DNA from: Candidatus Zixiibacteriota bacterium
Lineage (GTDB): Bacteria > Zixibacteria > MSB-5A5 > GN15 > FEB-12
DNA: 57,874 nt
Assembly (NCBI GenBank): GCA_028715215.1
Contig: JAQUSF010000004.1
Coordinates: forward strand, 1-57,874
Reading direction: 5' to 3'
Shown here: piece after piece, positions 29,105 to 38,141 of the stretch
Layout of the letters: each line of letters starts with the position of its first letter
Position numbering within the stretch: the first letter of the stretch is position 1
Position numbers and translations under genes: made by a program
Notes under the pieces: generated by a model
What the model was told of the DNA's origin: nothing
Seen by the model: the letters and a program-made list of their open reading frames with translations, nothing else
The model's database searches: none

Positions 29105-30097
29105 TTAAAACGCAATTAACATACTAAAGCGGTGAATTTCGGTAAGGATACCAAAGTCCTGGAAAGCATAGTCGAAACGAAGCTCCCCGTCTTCTCCGAA
29201 CGGGAATCTCAAACCGCCACCGGCGGTAAAGCCGTCTTCATTGTAATGCATCCGGGCACCCGAGCGCAGAATGAAGCGGTCTTTGAAGATATATTCAAGA
29301 CCCATGTTGTATTTTTCCAGGTTATCCGAGGGGTGCGTACCTTCAATAGAGAAGGTGACAAAGTTATCATGGTTTTCCAGAATATTGATACAACTGCCGA
29401 ATTTAAAATTGATGGGTAACGGATAATCCTGCTGTACCATGTTCATGTCGGGCCCGAAGTTGGTGATCACCATGGCAATCTTGAATCCTCTGAAACCGGT
29501 ATCATAAGAAGTCCCGACATCGGCCGCCCAGCCACTTGCTGACTCATCGGCGTAATATTCACCGATATACTTGATATTGAAACCGATCGAGAAGCGGTCA
29601 GTCAGATAACGACCGTAACCCACGGAGATGGCGATATCGTTAGCCTGGAATTCGCGCCCGGTACCGTTACCGGGACCCTGTTCATAAGTCCGTTCAATCA
29701 TATCGCCGGTGGTCAGGCCATAGACTCCGAAACCCAGCACCCCGCCGATGGACTCAAGGGGAAAACCAATGGCGCCAAAACCGTAGTTAATGTCGGCGGG
29801 CATTCTAATGTAAGTAAACATGGCTTCCCGTCCCAGGAGCGAAGTCAAGCCGGCCGGGTTATAATATACCGCCGAAATGTCGTCGGATACGGCCGTAAAA
29901 GCATCCGCCATGCCCATCGCCCGAGCCGATACTCCCAATTCGAGAAACTGAACCCCGGTGGTACCCACTTTAGCCTGAGCATGAACCGTATTCGGCACTG
30001 AAATCAGTATCAGTACCGACAGACATAACAAACCTAAAAAGCCCAAACTGGTGTATCTCTTTCTGCGCGACACTGGAAGCATTTTTTTCATATTCAT
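29105..30097 (-). CDS. PorV/PorQ-family outer-membrane beta-barrel protein
   Basis: The protein (330 residues from the ATG at 30097) carries a signal peptide and then QFLELGVSARAMGMADAF and DDISAVYYNPAGLTSLLG, the PorV/PorQ family signature. The rest is composed of amphipathic beta strands ending in aromatic residues (FSMLIAF), typical of an outer-membrane barrel. The start is set at the second methionine of a cluster because GAGG precedes it by five bases; an ATG seven codons upstream is possible. It is the middle gene of the operon TonB receptor-PorV-lipoprotein. PorV in type IX systems shuttles cargo proteins to the surface. Whether this paralogue does the same is unknown. Confidence 0.85.
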   Translation of the reverse strand: MNMKKMLPVSRRKRYTSLGFLGLLCLSVLILISVPNTVHAQAKVGTTGVQFLELGVSARAMGMADAFTAVSDDISAVYYNPAGLTSLLGREAMFTYIRMPADINYGFGAIGFPLESIGGVLGFGVYGLTTGDMIERTYEQGPGNGTGREFQANDIAISVGYGRYLTDRFSIGFNIKYIGEYYADESASGWAADVGTSYDTGFRGFKIAMVITNFGPDMNMVQQDYPLPINFKFGSCINILENHDNFVTFSIEGTHPSDNLEKYNMGLEYIFKDRFILRSGARMHYNEDGFTAGGGLRFPFGEDGELRFDYAFQDFGILTEIHRFSMLIAF

Positions 30098-30142
30098 CTC
30101 AACCTCATCTATTAACATATCAACTTTTTTCTTTTCCGAAGC

Positions 30143-33100
30143 TTACAGGTTAACTTCCAAACCTAACCTGATCTGCCGACCGTAATCCCAGTTATAAGGA
30201 TTAAGGTCATACTGAGTTCCTCCATATATGACCTGGGAAATATTCTGCCGGGTATCGGGACGTCCCGTGTTGGAATATATATAGGTGACGTTCCGCGAAT
30301 CGAACACATTTTCCACCCAGCAGATGAAGCTGTATTCCAGACCGAAGAGTGAAAAATCCTTGTTAAAGCGGATATCAAACACCACCGTCGAAGGATAACG
30401 CAACGAATTACGTTCGATCGATTCGGCCGTTTCCTGAGAAATATTGGGATAGTTTCTATCCGGAGTAAACGGACGGCCACTTTCAATTATGGATTCAATC
30501 GACAATGACCAGCCGTTGGGAATCGGCAACCCGAAAACGCGGGGCTTCACCGTATTGGGGATATAAATCTGGATGGCCGATTTCAGGGAGTGACGAATAT
30601 CATTATCCATGGGGGCTTCAGACAGGGGTTCCCGTGACAGGTAGAAATCACTCAGATAATCTTCGTTCGCCTGGGAGGCTTTCCCATAAGCAAAAGCGTA
30701 AGTATAGTTAACCTGGCCGTTGACATAACCGCCGCCGCGTTTTTCCAGAGTGATTTCAAATCCGCGGCTTCGGCCATAATCGGAGTTCCGATACTGCTGC
30801 CGGGTCAAACCGCCCACTTTTACCTGTTTACTATTTATCTTGTCAAACTCATCCTTGAAGTAACCGGAAATATCCAGTGAATAGAACTCGGTCATAGCAT
30901 ATTTCACACCAAAAGAGTATTGAATGGTTTTTTGATAATCGAGGTTGTAATTGCCCACGACATCGTTCTGGTCGACTGAAGAAGTATTTCGGGCATACAT
31001 ATAACGATAATCAGGCAGCTGATAGAAGTGACCGTAGTTGAAATGCACCTTGGCTTTATCGGAAATCGGGTAGGAAAATCCGATACGCGGGGAAATCTTA
31101 TGCCGGTCACCGTAAATAATACCGGAACCGAGGTCGTCATTTCGAGCCACTTCAATGAGACTGTCAGTATCCTGAATAAAGAAATCCCAGCGGATTCCCA
31201 GGGAGGCAATCATGGAACCATATTCCAGTTTGTCACGAATATAACCCGTACCGCCCATGGGGCTGTAATTAAAGACATCGCGGAAAGCGCCGCGGTCCGG
31301 ATACGGACCGCCGTCATAACGCCCAGTATAGAGAATATATACCCGCTCGATATCTTCAAAAGTAAAGGATTCGTGACGGAAAGCAAAACCACCTTTTAAT
31401 TCATGAGGTCCCAACTGGCGGAAAATTTTAATTTCACCGCGCAGGCGCTCAATTTCACGCTGTGACCAAGAAACGTCCTGACTATAGTTAAGCGGGTCCA
31501 AAAAGTTATAACTGCCGCCGTAATCGTACCTACCATTACCATTAATGTCTTCATAAGGTTCACCGGGATCATACTGATAATTGCGGCCGTCAAAAACACC
31601 ATTACCATTGCGGTCCAAAAACGGAATTCCGGGTTCCCAGTTACAGCCCGGTGTACCCAACTGACAGGGACCGTCGTAACGACCATTATGGTTCAAATCA
31701 TGATTGGCCAAGGTGGTGCTCCGTATAAAAATATCGATACCGGCGTCGTAAACCCCGTTACCGTTGATATCCGTAAACGGTTCACCCAGAATGGAATCCC
31801 CGTCGGTATAAGGTTCCGGTGTGCGGTTGTTAATATTGGAAACCCGGCCTGCATCCAGAAGTCCGTTACCGTTCTTATCATAAAGGATATCGCCGGCATC
31901 CCATACTCCGTTACCGTTGATATCGATAAAGGGTTCGCCTTCAAGATCATCGATATAACCGTTATTGTTGAAACGGAAGCTGGAAAATGAATAATCACTA
32001 CCCTGAATGTTTTGATCAATCAGTAATTCCCCGAAAGTGTAAGCCGGTCCATTAAAATCCGTACCATAGCTGGTGGAATCGGGATACAGGTTAATTATCG
32101 GTTCCGGGGCGTCATAAACACCGTTGCCGTTACGATCCTGGAAACTTTCCCATTCCGAATCCAGGGTGAATTCTTCGGGGCTCAACCCCCGCCCGGGATT
32201 ATTGGGGTCGCCGGGTTTTGAATTATATCTGAAAGTATAATACGACAGAACCAGCTCATAGTTCATGTCTTTTGAAATCGATTGTGAAACCTCCAGCGAA
32301 AGCGATTTCCAGTCTTCTTCCCAGACCGGAGCCGTAGCGGAAGAATAACGGTAATCCCAGCCGAAACCGGTACCGTGACGCTGCGAATTTTTATACGAAA
32401 GAATGAATTTCATATTTTGTTTGGGACGGAATTTAATATTTCCCATCCAGTAATAACGGTTATTCAAACGCTCCGGCACCTTGATACCGAACAGGTCGAA
32501 GAAAGCATAAGTGTTCCGGGTTTTGGGAGTGTCGTAAGAATTGTACTGGTAGAAGCCGTCGTCTTTATCAACCTCGGCATAGAAATAATAGGTAAGCTCC
32601 TTGTCCTCAAGGAAATTAAGCCCCAGAGCCGGCAACACTTTGTTTTTGAATATCGGGTCCGGACCGGAAATGGAAAACCGGGCATAATCATAGTTACGGG
32701 AATATTTATTCAGCTTCGCATTACCCAGATCATCGGTGATATACTGGAAATTCAAACGAGTGTTGTCTTTGGAACCGGTTTGCGTGGAGATTTTCACGAT
32801 ACCACTTAAGGCATCACCATATTCAGGGTCGAAACCGTCTTTAATAATCTGAATTTCCTGAATGGAACCGGATACCAGCGACAGGTTGGCGCCGGTCTGT
32901 CCGATACCGCCCAGCGGGTCGCCAATAGGCACACCATCGACGATGTAGGAAATTTCACCGGCGCGACCGCCGCGAATAAAAACTTCCCCGGTGGTCGTCG
33001 TCTGAACCCCGGCAACCTGGGATAGAAGAGCATCAACCGTCTGCACCGGTTTATGCTTAATCGTCTCCTGGGTTATGGTCAACTTGTTTTCCGTCTCAAA

Positions 33101-33493
33101 ACGGTCAATCACATCCTGCTTGCCAGTTACGACTATGGTTTTATCCAGATCGCTCACCTTCCGCGTCATCTTCTGTGATACTTCGGTGGTCAGGTCAGCA
33201 TTAATGATAACATTCGTTATTTCGACGGTATTATATTCGATAGAAGAGATTTTGACAGTATAAGTACCAGGTTCAAGGCGCGGAATTATATATTTACCAT
33301 CAAGGTCGGTAAAATTACCCACTCTGGTGCCTACTATCAAAACCGAGGCATTTACAACAGGTTCCCCCGTTTCGGCATCAGTGATCGTTCCTTTTATCTG
33401 ACCGAAAGCTGCGGCAAATACTGCCGAAGGTAACATAAGCAGGCCGACCAGGAAAATCACTGGCAGAAAATAGAACCTCTTTTTATCGAACAT
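30143..33493 (-). CDS. TonB-dependent outer-membrane receptor with calcium-loop repeat insertion
   Basis: This 1116-residue receptor has a signal peptide, an N-terminal carboxypeptidase regulatory-like domain (GQIKGTITDAETGEPVVNA), a plug domain (EVFIRGGRAGEISYIVDGVP) and a C-terminal beta-barrel (RQIRLGLEVNL). It would import a substrate across the outer membrane using TonB energy. Between about residues 450 and 655 there are seven DxNxNGxxD motifs (DRNGNGVYDAPEP, DINGNGVWDAGD, DKNGNGLLDAG, DINGNGVYDAG, DLNHNGRYDG, DRNGNGVFDG, DINGNGRYDYGG), resembling calcium-binding EF-hand/TSP3-type loops. They lie inside the barrel region and so probably form an extracellular loop. The ATG follows GGAGGAA, and a promoter lies at 33668-33697. 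Confidence 0.9.
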   Translation of the reverse strand: MFDKKRFYFLPVIFLVGLLMLPSAVFAAAFGQIKGTITDAETGEPVVNASVLIVGTRVGNFTDLDGKYIIPRLEPGTYTVKISSIEYNTVEITNVIINADLTTEVSQKMTRKVSDLDKTIVVTGKQDVIDRFETENKLTITQETIKHKPVQTVDALLSQVAGVQTTTTGEVFIRGGRAGEISYIVDGVPIGDPLGGIGQTGANLSLVSGSIQEIQIIKDGFDPEYGDALSGIVKISTQTGSKDNTRLNFQYITDDLGNAKLNKYSRNYDYARFSISGPDPIFKNKVLPALGLNFLEDKELTYYFYAEVDKDDGFYQYNSYDTPKTRNTYAFFDLFGIKVPERLNNRYYWMGNIKFRPKQNMKFILSYKNSQRHGTGFGWDYRYSSATAPVWEEDWKSLSLEVSQSISKDMNYELVLSYYTFRYNSKPGDPNNPGRGLSPEEFTLDSEWESFQDRNGNGVYDAPEPIINLYPDSTSYGTDFNGPAYTFGELLIDQNIQGSDYSFSSFRFNNNGYIDDLEGEPFIDINGNGVWDAGDILYDKNGNGLLDAGRVSNINNRTPEPYTDGDSILGEPFTDINGNGVYDAGIDIFIRSTTLANHDLNHNGRYDGPCQLGTPGCNWEPGIPFLDRNGNGVFDGRNYQYDPGEPYEDINGNGRYDYGGSYNFLDPLNYSQDVSWSQREIERLRGEIKIFRQLGPHELKGGFAFRHESFTFEDIERVYILYTGRYDGGPYPDRGAFRDVFNYSPMGGTGYIRDKLEYGSMIASLGIRWDFFIQDTDSLIEVARNDDLGSGIIYGDRHKISPRIGFSYPISDKAKVHFNYGHFYQLPDYRYMYARNTSSVDQNDVVGNYNLDYQKTIQYSFGVKYAMTEFYSLDISGYFKDEFDKINSKQVKVGGLTRQQYRNSDYGRSRGFEITLEKRGGGYVNGQVNYTYAFAYGKASQANEDYLSDFYLSREPLSEAPMDNDIRHSLKSAIQIYIPNTVKPRVFGLPIPNGWSLSIESIIESGRPFTPDRNYPNISQETAESIERNSLRYPSTVVFDIRFNKDFSLFGLEYSFICWVENVFDSRNVTYIYSNTGRPDTRQNISQVIYGGTQYDLNPYNWDYGRQIRLGLEVNL

Positions 33494-33667
33494 TACATTT
33501 CCTCCTTGAGATATTTAAATCATGCTTTTTATCGTTACTTATGTTTTAGTGGGAGTTGAGACAAAGCGGTAAGGAATCTTTGCTTCTTCCAACCTATCCT
33601 CATCAAAAATACGTTTTTAACCCTATCATTAATTGGAGCTTATTTTTCGCACTCCTTTCAAACTCAA

Positions 33668-33697
33668 AAGATAGTCCTAAAAGGTCATAGAAGTCAA
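33668..33697 (-). promoter_or_regulatory. Promoter of the TonB receptor operon
   Basis: On the minus strand TTGACT (33697-33692) and TATCTT (33673-33668) are spaced by 18 bp. It gives a leader of about 165 nt before the receptor ATG. The 260-bp gap (33494-33753) otherwise shows no ORF or hairpin terminator. Confidence 0.6.
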
Positions 33698-33753
33698 GCG
33701 ATTTTTTCCCCTCAATATATTAAGCTCCTATCATATAAGACTATTGCTACCAT

Positions 33754-34554
33754 CTATTTGTTTAATACATGACGCTTACTCAAGGCATTTTTTTTTATAA
33801 AATTTTCCATCTGTCGCAACACCCTCAGCTCCTCTTCCGGATAATTTTTCACGGGTGTGATATCAAGGTTAAAAAAATTACTCATGACCTTAAGAAAGAT
33901 ATGTGAAATTTCTTTAAATTCTTTTCCTGCAAGAAGTTCATGGTTTGATGGTGGATGGGTTATGCTATTATCCAAAGCTGGATGGGTAATTACACCGAAT
34001 AGTTTTATGGAACCGTGCTGTAAAAGCGAAGTTCCGAATCTTTTCTGGGCGGAAGCTACAATTTTATTATTTTCAGAAACCAATTCGTATCTGGCCCGGG
34101 AGGCAAAGCAGGGAGCTTTATGAAAAAAATCCGGCCGGGCATTTTCCCGTGATGATTTTCTGACATAATCAGTCACAATCCCCAGCGAGCACAGAAAATG
34201 AACCAGCGCCCCGGCGATTGCTCTGGAAGTAGCCGATAAGGAACCATTCAGACAAGTGTTTTCCAAACCGTCGCTGTTGAGTGCCAGGGCATAGGTGTAC
34301 TCGGACGGGTCATGATAGATAGCCCGGCCGCCGGTGATACGCCTTATGACGGGAGTACCGTCAAGCCGGGAAAAATCAATAGCTGTTTCCCGGTGCTGGT
34401 TAAAACCGAAAGTGATTGCCCCCAGTTGCCAGCGGTACAGTCTTAGAAATACCGTGCCGGGTTCTTTGACGGCACGGGATAAAAGCCATTCGTCGAAAGC
34501 CATATTAAAATAAGGATTACCGCTTTCGTGCGCATAAAAATAAGCCGACTTCAT
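33754..34554 (-). CDS. Lipoate-protein ligase A-like protein
   Basis: The protein (266 residues from the ATG at 34554) belongs to the lipoate ligase/biotin ligase fold. It shows the ligand motif RRITGGRAIYHDPSEYTY, NMAFDEWLL near the start, and KIVASAQKRF and LLQHGSIK. These match the LplA/LipM/LipL group, which attaches lipoate or octanoate to carrier domains. The sequence does not tell ligase from transferase. A more upstream ATG (34599) is in frame but adds a hydrophobic stretch not found in the family, and a TTG at 34572 is also possible. It is the last gene after the sigma54 activator, 63 bp downstream. Confidence 0.85.
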   Translation of the reverse strand: MKSAYFYAHESGNPYFNMAFDEWLLSRAVKEPGTVFLRLYRWQLGAITFGFNQHRETAIDFSRLDGTPVIRRITGGRAIYHDPSEYTYALALNSDGLENTCLNGSLSATSRAIAGALVHFLCSLGIVTDYVRKSSRENARPDFFHKAPCFASRARYELVSENNKIVASAQKRFGTSLLQHGSIKLFGVITHPALDNSITHPPSNHELLAGKEFKEISHIFLKVMSNFFNLDITPVKNYPEEELRVLRQMENFIKKNALSKRHVLNK

Positions 34555-34617
34555 ACCGAAGAGTATAAACAAAAATACCCCTTGTAACAAGTGGTCCATG
34601 ATAACCTTAAAACGATT

Positions 34618-37551
34618 TTAATCCACCGAGTCGAGGTGGTTGAGGTCAATATCGTATTGCTTGATTTTCAGTCGCAGGGTGGATTCGGGGATATTAAGAC
34701 TGGCTGCGGCATGTTTCTTTATGCCCTTATATTCCTTAAGAGCCTTGATAATAAACATCTTTTCGTATCTTGAGAGGAAATCATACAAGGAATATTTTTC
34801 ATTAAAGGCCACTTCGGAATAAGGCTCGGCAATATCGGGCTGAATCGAATTTCCGGACTGGTAGGAAGCAATAATCTTGCGGGACAATATATCCGTTTCA
34901 ATCTTCTTATTACCCCCGGTCAGAAGCACCAGTTTTTTTATTTCATTTTCCAGTTCGCGAACATTACCCGGCCAGTCATAGGCCACCAGGTATTTCATTA
35001 CCGCCGGGGTCATCTCCTTATTACTGCCTTCGAGAAAATGTTCCACCAGGAGAGGAATATCCTCTTTCCGGTCACGCAGAGGCGGCAGACGGAAAGTAAG
35101 AGCGGTCAAACGGTAGAACAGATCCTGGCGGAAGTAATTATTCTTCATCTCTTCCCTCAAGTTTTTGTTGGTAGCGGAAATGATGCGGACATCCACCTTC
35201 CGCGGTACCGATTCGCCCAGACGGACAATTTCCTTCTCCTCGAGTACCCGGAGAATCTTGGCCTGGATGGTCAAAGGCATATCGGCAATTTCGTCAAAGA
35301 AGAATGTGCCGCCGTCAGCTTCCTCGAAAAGACCCGGTTTGTCACTGGCGGCACCGGTAAAGGCCCCGCGTTTATAGCCAAACAGTTCTGATTCCAGCAG
35401 CGTTTCCGGCAAAGCGGCACAGTTAACCGAAATAAACCGTTTATCCCGACGACAGGAATTATAATGAATTGCCCGGGCCAGAACATCTTTACCGCACCCG
35501 GTCTCCCCTTCAATAGAAATCGAAATATTTGAATCAATAACCTGGTTGACCTGCGCCAGCACTTCAAGCATCTGGCTGTTTTGGGTTATAATATTGGGAA
35601 AGGCGGCTTTTTCCATTAACTGGGCTTTGAGACGACGGTTATCCTCGATAAGTTTCTTCTTTTGCATTTCCGCCGCTTTGAAAACCAGGATGTCGGAAAA
35701 ACCGACTGCGAAATTAAGTTCCGTCTGACTGAAAGGATTCAAAGTGTTATTATCGGATTTCTTATCCAGATAGAGAAAACAATGGGAATTATGACTCTGC
35801 ATGGGAACAACTATGATCGAAGCAATCAGATCCGGATCATCCGGAAACAGGTCATTGATATAAGGATCGCGCCGGCAGTCCAGAAGTAAGGTCGGACGAT
35901 TAAGAGAAATCTCCTGGCCCAGCAGTTGTTGAATATTTTCAGCAAATTTTTTGACTTGGAAAGGTGACATCGAAAAGGATGAAATAACGGGATTATTTTC
36001 ATAATCCGGATAATATATAATCGCCCGGTTGGCACCGGTTCGTTTTAACAGAATATTCATTATTTCTTCCATCTGGCCGGTCTTGAGGTCATGCACTTCG
36101 TCGCGGGTGATAAGATTACCGAAAATCTTAAATTCATTTTCATCGGAGATAGACAGGGCAATGGCCTGGTCAGCCATTGATTGTACGAACTGATTAACCG
36201 CACGGGCTTTACTTTTCTCCCCCAGAGCGGCAAAGGTTTTCTCCGCCCGGCTCAGCTTTTTAAATCCCCGGGAGAGGTTGCCCCTCTGACAGGCATATAT
36301 TCCCGCCTTAAAATCAGTTTCGGCCAGCCAGTAATTGGTTTTCAACCGCTTGAAAAGCCGTTTGACTTCATCATAAGTCGCCTGAATTTTTTCAAATTCA
36401 TCGATTTCAGCCATCTGACTTATTTCCGCCGATACCAGTAACGTCCGGGCCAGCTCAAACGGAAAATCGACATCACGAAGAATTTCCACCGCCCGCTGAA
36501 TATACTCCAGAGCATCCTTATGTTCCGAACGAATGGCATAAACCCTGGCAATCACGCGGTAAGCCATGCCTACTTCCGCTCTTTCCCCAATCTTCTGGGC
36601 AACTTCAAGAGCTTTTTGCCCGTATTTCATGGCTTCTTCAACATAATCAAGAGCCAGCTCCACCTCGGCCAGCAGACGGCACGATTGGGATACAAGGGTA
36701 TTCGAAGGCGAAAGCAACAAAGATTCCTTATAGGCTTCGTAAAGATAATTCTTGGCTTGATAAATATCGCCCTTGTCAAGAGCCAGTTCCCCGCAGAATT
36801 CAAGGTAAATAACCTTTTCCCACTTCAAGTCAAGTTTTTCGATAATCTTAAGGGCTTTTTCAAAATTACGTGCGGCCGGGTTGAATTCCCGACGTTTAAG
36901 ATAAAGATAGCCAAGAGAAAGTAAATTGTTAACCTGAGCTGTCTCTTGATGGGTTTCAATATTAAAATTAAGAGCCTTAATAAGGTCGGTTTCCGCTTGA
37001 TGCCACTGACCCGCAAGAACCCGGGTCATAGCAGCGTTACCGGTAAGCTGCATTAACTTTCGCGGATTATCAACGGCTTTCTCAATGGCTTCGTCCAAAT
37101 ATTCAAGAGCTTTGGAAAAGTTACCGCGATAAAAAGCGATACGCGCCAGCTCGTTCAGGGAATCGATCTGACCTACCATATCACCAGCCCGGCGAAACTC
37201 GGCCAAACCGTCACGAGCCCTGATTTCCGCATTCTTTAAATCACCTATCTGAGAGTAGGCCTTAGCAAGAGTTAACTGGACCCGGCCATAATGACGATTT
37301 AACGGAAAGCCGGCCAGAATCCTTGCGGCCATCAGACCCGATTCGACGGCTTTCCGAAAAACACCTTCATAAAACCTTATCTCCGCTTGTAGCAGAAGAA
37401 AAAGGCCCAGCTCATGCTCTACAGCTTCAAACTCCTGTTCTTTTAAAAGAGCAAACTCCTTCTGTGCTATCTGATACTGCCTTTGTCTTAACAGCTCTTC
37501 CACGGCCAAAAGGCGTTTATCAAAAGTATATTTTTGTGAGGGAATCTGCAT
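34618..37551 (-). CDS. Sigma54-dependent activator with TPR sensor array and GAF domain
   Basis: The 977-residue protein is a bacterial enhancer-binding protein. Residues 1-430 consist of TPR-like helical repeats (ALEYLDEAIEKA, AARNFEKALKIIEKL). A GAF-like domain follows at about 470-620. The AAA+ domain carries GETGCGKDVLARAIH (Walker A, about residue 679), GAFTGA (sigma54 contact, about 728), GGTFFFDEIAD (Walker B) and an R-finger region FRQDLFYRL. The C-terminus is a Fis-type helix-turn-helix (HAAASLNIPESTLRLKI). It should activate sigma54 promoters in response to a signal sensed by the TPR or GAF regions. A small secreted protein gene lies directly upstream. No clear -24/-12 promoter was noticed among the intergenic regions I read for promoters. 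Confidence 0.92.
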   Translation of the reverse strand: MQIPSQKYTFDKRLLAVEELLRQRQYQIAQKEFALLKEQEFEAVEHELGLFLLLQAEIRFYEGVFRKAVESGLMAARILAGFPLNRHYGRVQLTLAKAYSQIGDLKNAEIRARDGLAEFRRAGDMVGQIDSLNELARIAFYRGNFSKALEYLDEAIEKAVDNPRKLMQLTGNAAMTRVLAGQWHQAETDLIKALNFNIETHQETAQVNNLLSLGYLYLKRREFNPAARNFEKALKIIEKLDLKWEKVIYLEFCGELALDKGDIYQAKNYLYEAYKESLLLSPSNTLVSQSCRLLAEVELALDYVEEAMKYGQKALEVAQKIGERAEVGMAYRVIARVYAIRSEHKDALEYIQRAVEILRDVDFPFELARTLLVSAEISQMAEIDEFEKIQATYDEVKRLFKRLKTNYWLAETDFKAGIYACQRGNLSRGFKKLSRAEKTFAALGEKSKARAVNQFVQSMADQAIALSISDENEFKIFGNLITRDEVHDLKTGQMEEIMNILLKRTGANRAIIYYPDYENNPVISSFSMSPFQVKKFAENIQQLLGQEISLNRPTLLLDCRRDPYINDLFPDDPDLIASIIVVPMQSHNSHCFLYLDKKSDNNTLNPFSQTELNFAVGFSDILVFKAAEMQKKKLIEDNRRLKAQLMEKAAFPNIITQNSQMLEVLAQVNQVIDSNISISIEGETGCGKDVLARAIHYNSCRRDKRFISVNCAALPETLLESELFGYKRGAFTGAASDKPGLFEEADGGTFFFDEIADMPLTIQAKILRVLEEKEIVRLGESVPRKVDVRIISATNKNLREEMKNNYFRQDLFYRLTALTFRLPPLRDRKEDIPLLVEHFLEGSNKEMTPAVMKYLVAYDWPGNVRELENEIKKLVLLTGGNKKIETDILSRKIIASYQSGNSIQPDIAEPYSEVAFNEKYSLYDFLSRYEKMFIIKALKEYKGIKKHAAASLNIPESTLRLKIKQYDIDLNHLDSVD

Positions 37552-37580
37552 TATACTTTTTCTTTTAGCTAAACATTTTC

Positions 37581-37967
37581 TTACTGCGCTGAGAAGCTTT
37601 GTTTGATTGCTTTCTCGTTAAGGCTCCTTTCAATCTCGGTAATGTAAAAACAGGCATCTGGCTGATGGTTGAACAGGTTAGTCATAAAGAAATAGACAAA
37701 ATAAGAGGAAAAACCATCAATGAAATTGTTCAGGGTAGGATTGGGATTAGGATTGGGATTGTTCACAAATAAGATAACGAAGCTCTGACTGGTAGTGGTA
37801 TCCGGATCATCATTGGGAATATCGCCGGGAACTTCATCGCCCGTATCATCCGCATCCCAGGGATAACCATCACTCTTGCCGTTACCAGAGAAGACAGGAG
37901 CAGTAACAAAGCAAACAATCACTACCGCTAAAAGCAGTAAAAAAATAAAACTGTTTTTTGAATGCAT
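37581..37967 (-). CDS. Small secreted protein with Asn-Pro repeats
   Basis: This 128-residue protein was not recognised. It has a strong signal peptide (FIFLLLLAVVIVCFVTAPVF, residues 8-27) and no lipobox cysteine. The mature part is acidic (DADDTGDEVPGDIPNDDPDTT), followed by the repeat NPNPNPNPT and a short region FSSYFVYFFMTNLF. It is co-directional with, and 29 bp upstream of, the sigma54 activator gene, behind a promoter at 38061-38089. It may be an exported factor made together with the regulator, perhaps a signal peptide precursor. That is only inference. Confidence 0.7.
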   Translation of the reverse strand: MHSKNSFIFLLLLAVVIVCFVTAPVFSGNGKSDGYPWDADDTGDEVPGDIPNDDPDTTTSQSFVILFVNNPNPNPNPTLNNFIDGFSSYFVYFFMTNLFNHQPDACFYITEIERSLNEKAIKQSFSAQ

Positions 37968-38060
37968 TACACTGCCTCCTGAATTATATTAAAGTATCTG
38001 TTTACAAAACGTTTTCAACAAAAAAATGTTTATAAAAAAAACGCATATTTTGCCACTCTT

Positions 38061-38089
38061 AATTTATAAAAAGGCTATCGTCTTGTCAA
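38061..38089 (-). promoter_or_regulatory. Candidate promoter of the small secreted protein and sigma54 activator
   Basis: On the minus strand TTGACA (38089-38084) is followed 17 bp later by TAAATT (38066-38061), with TATAAA overlapping at a 15-bp spacing. The leader to the ATG at 37967 would be about 85-90 nt. Confidence 0.5.
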
Positions 38090-38141
38090 GCAATATTATA
38101 GACTTCGCAAAATTTGCGCCAAAAACAAGTAAGAAGACAAT

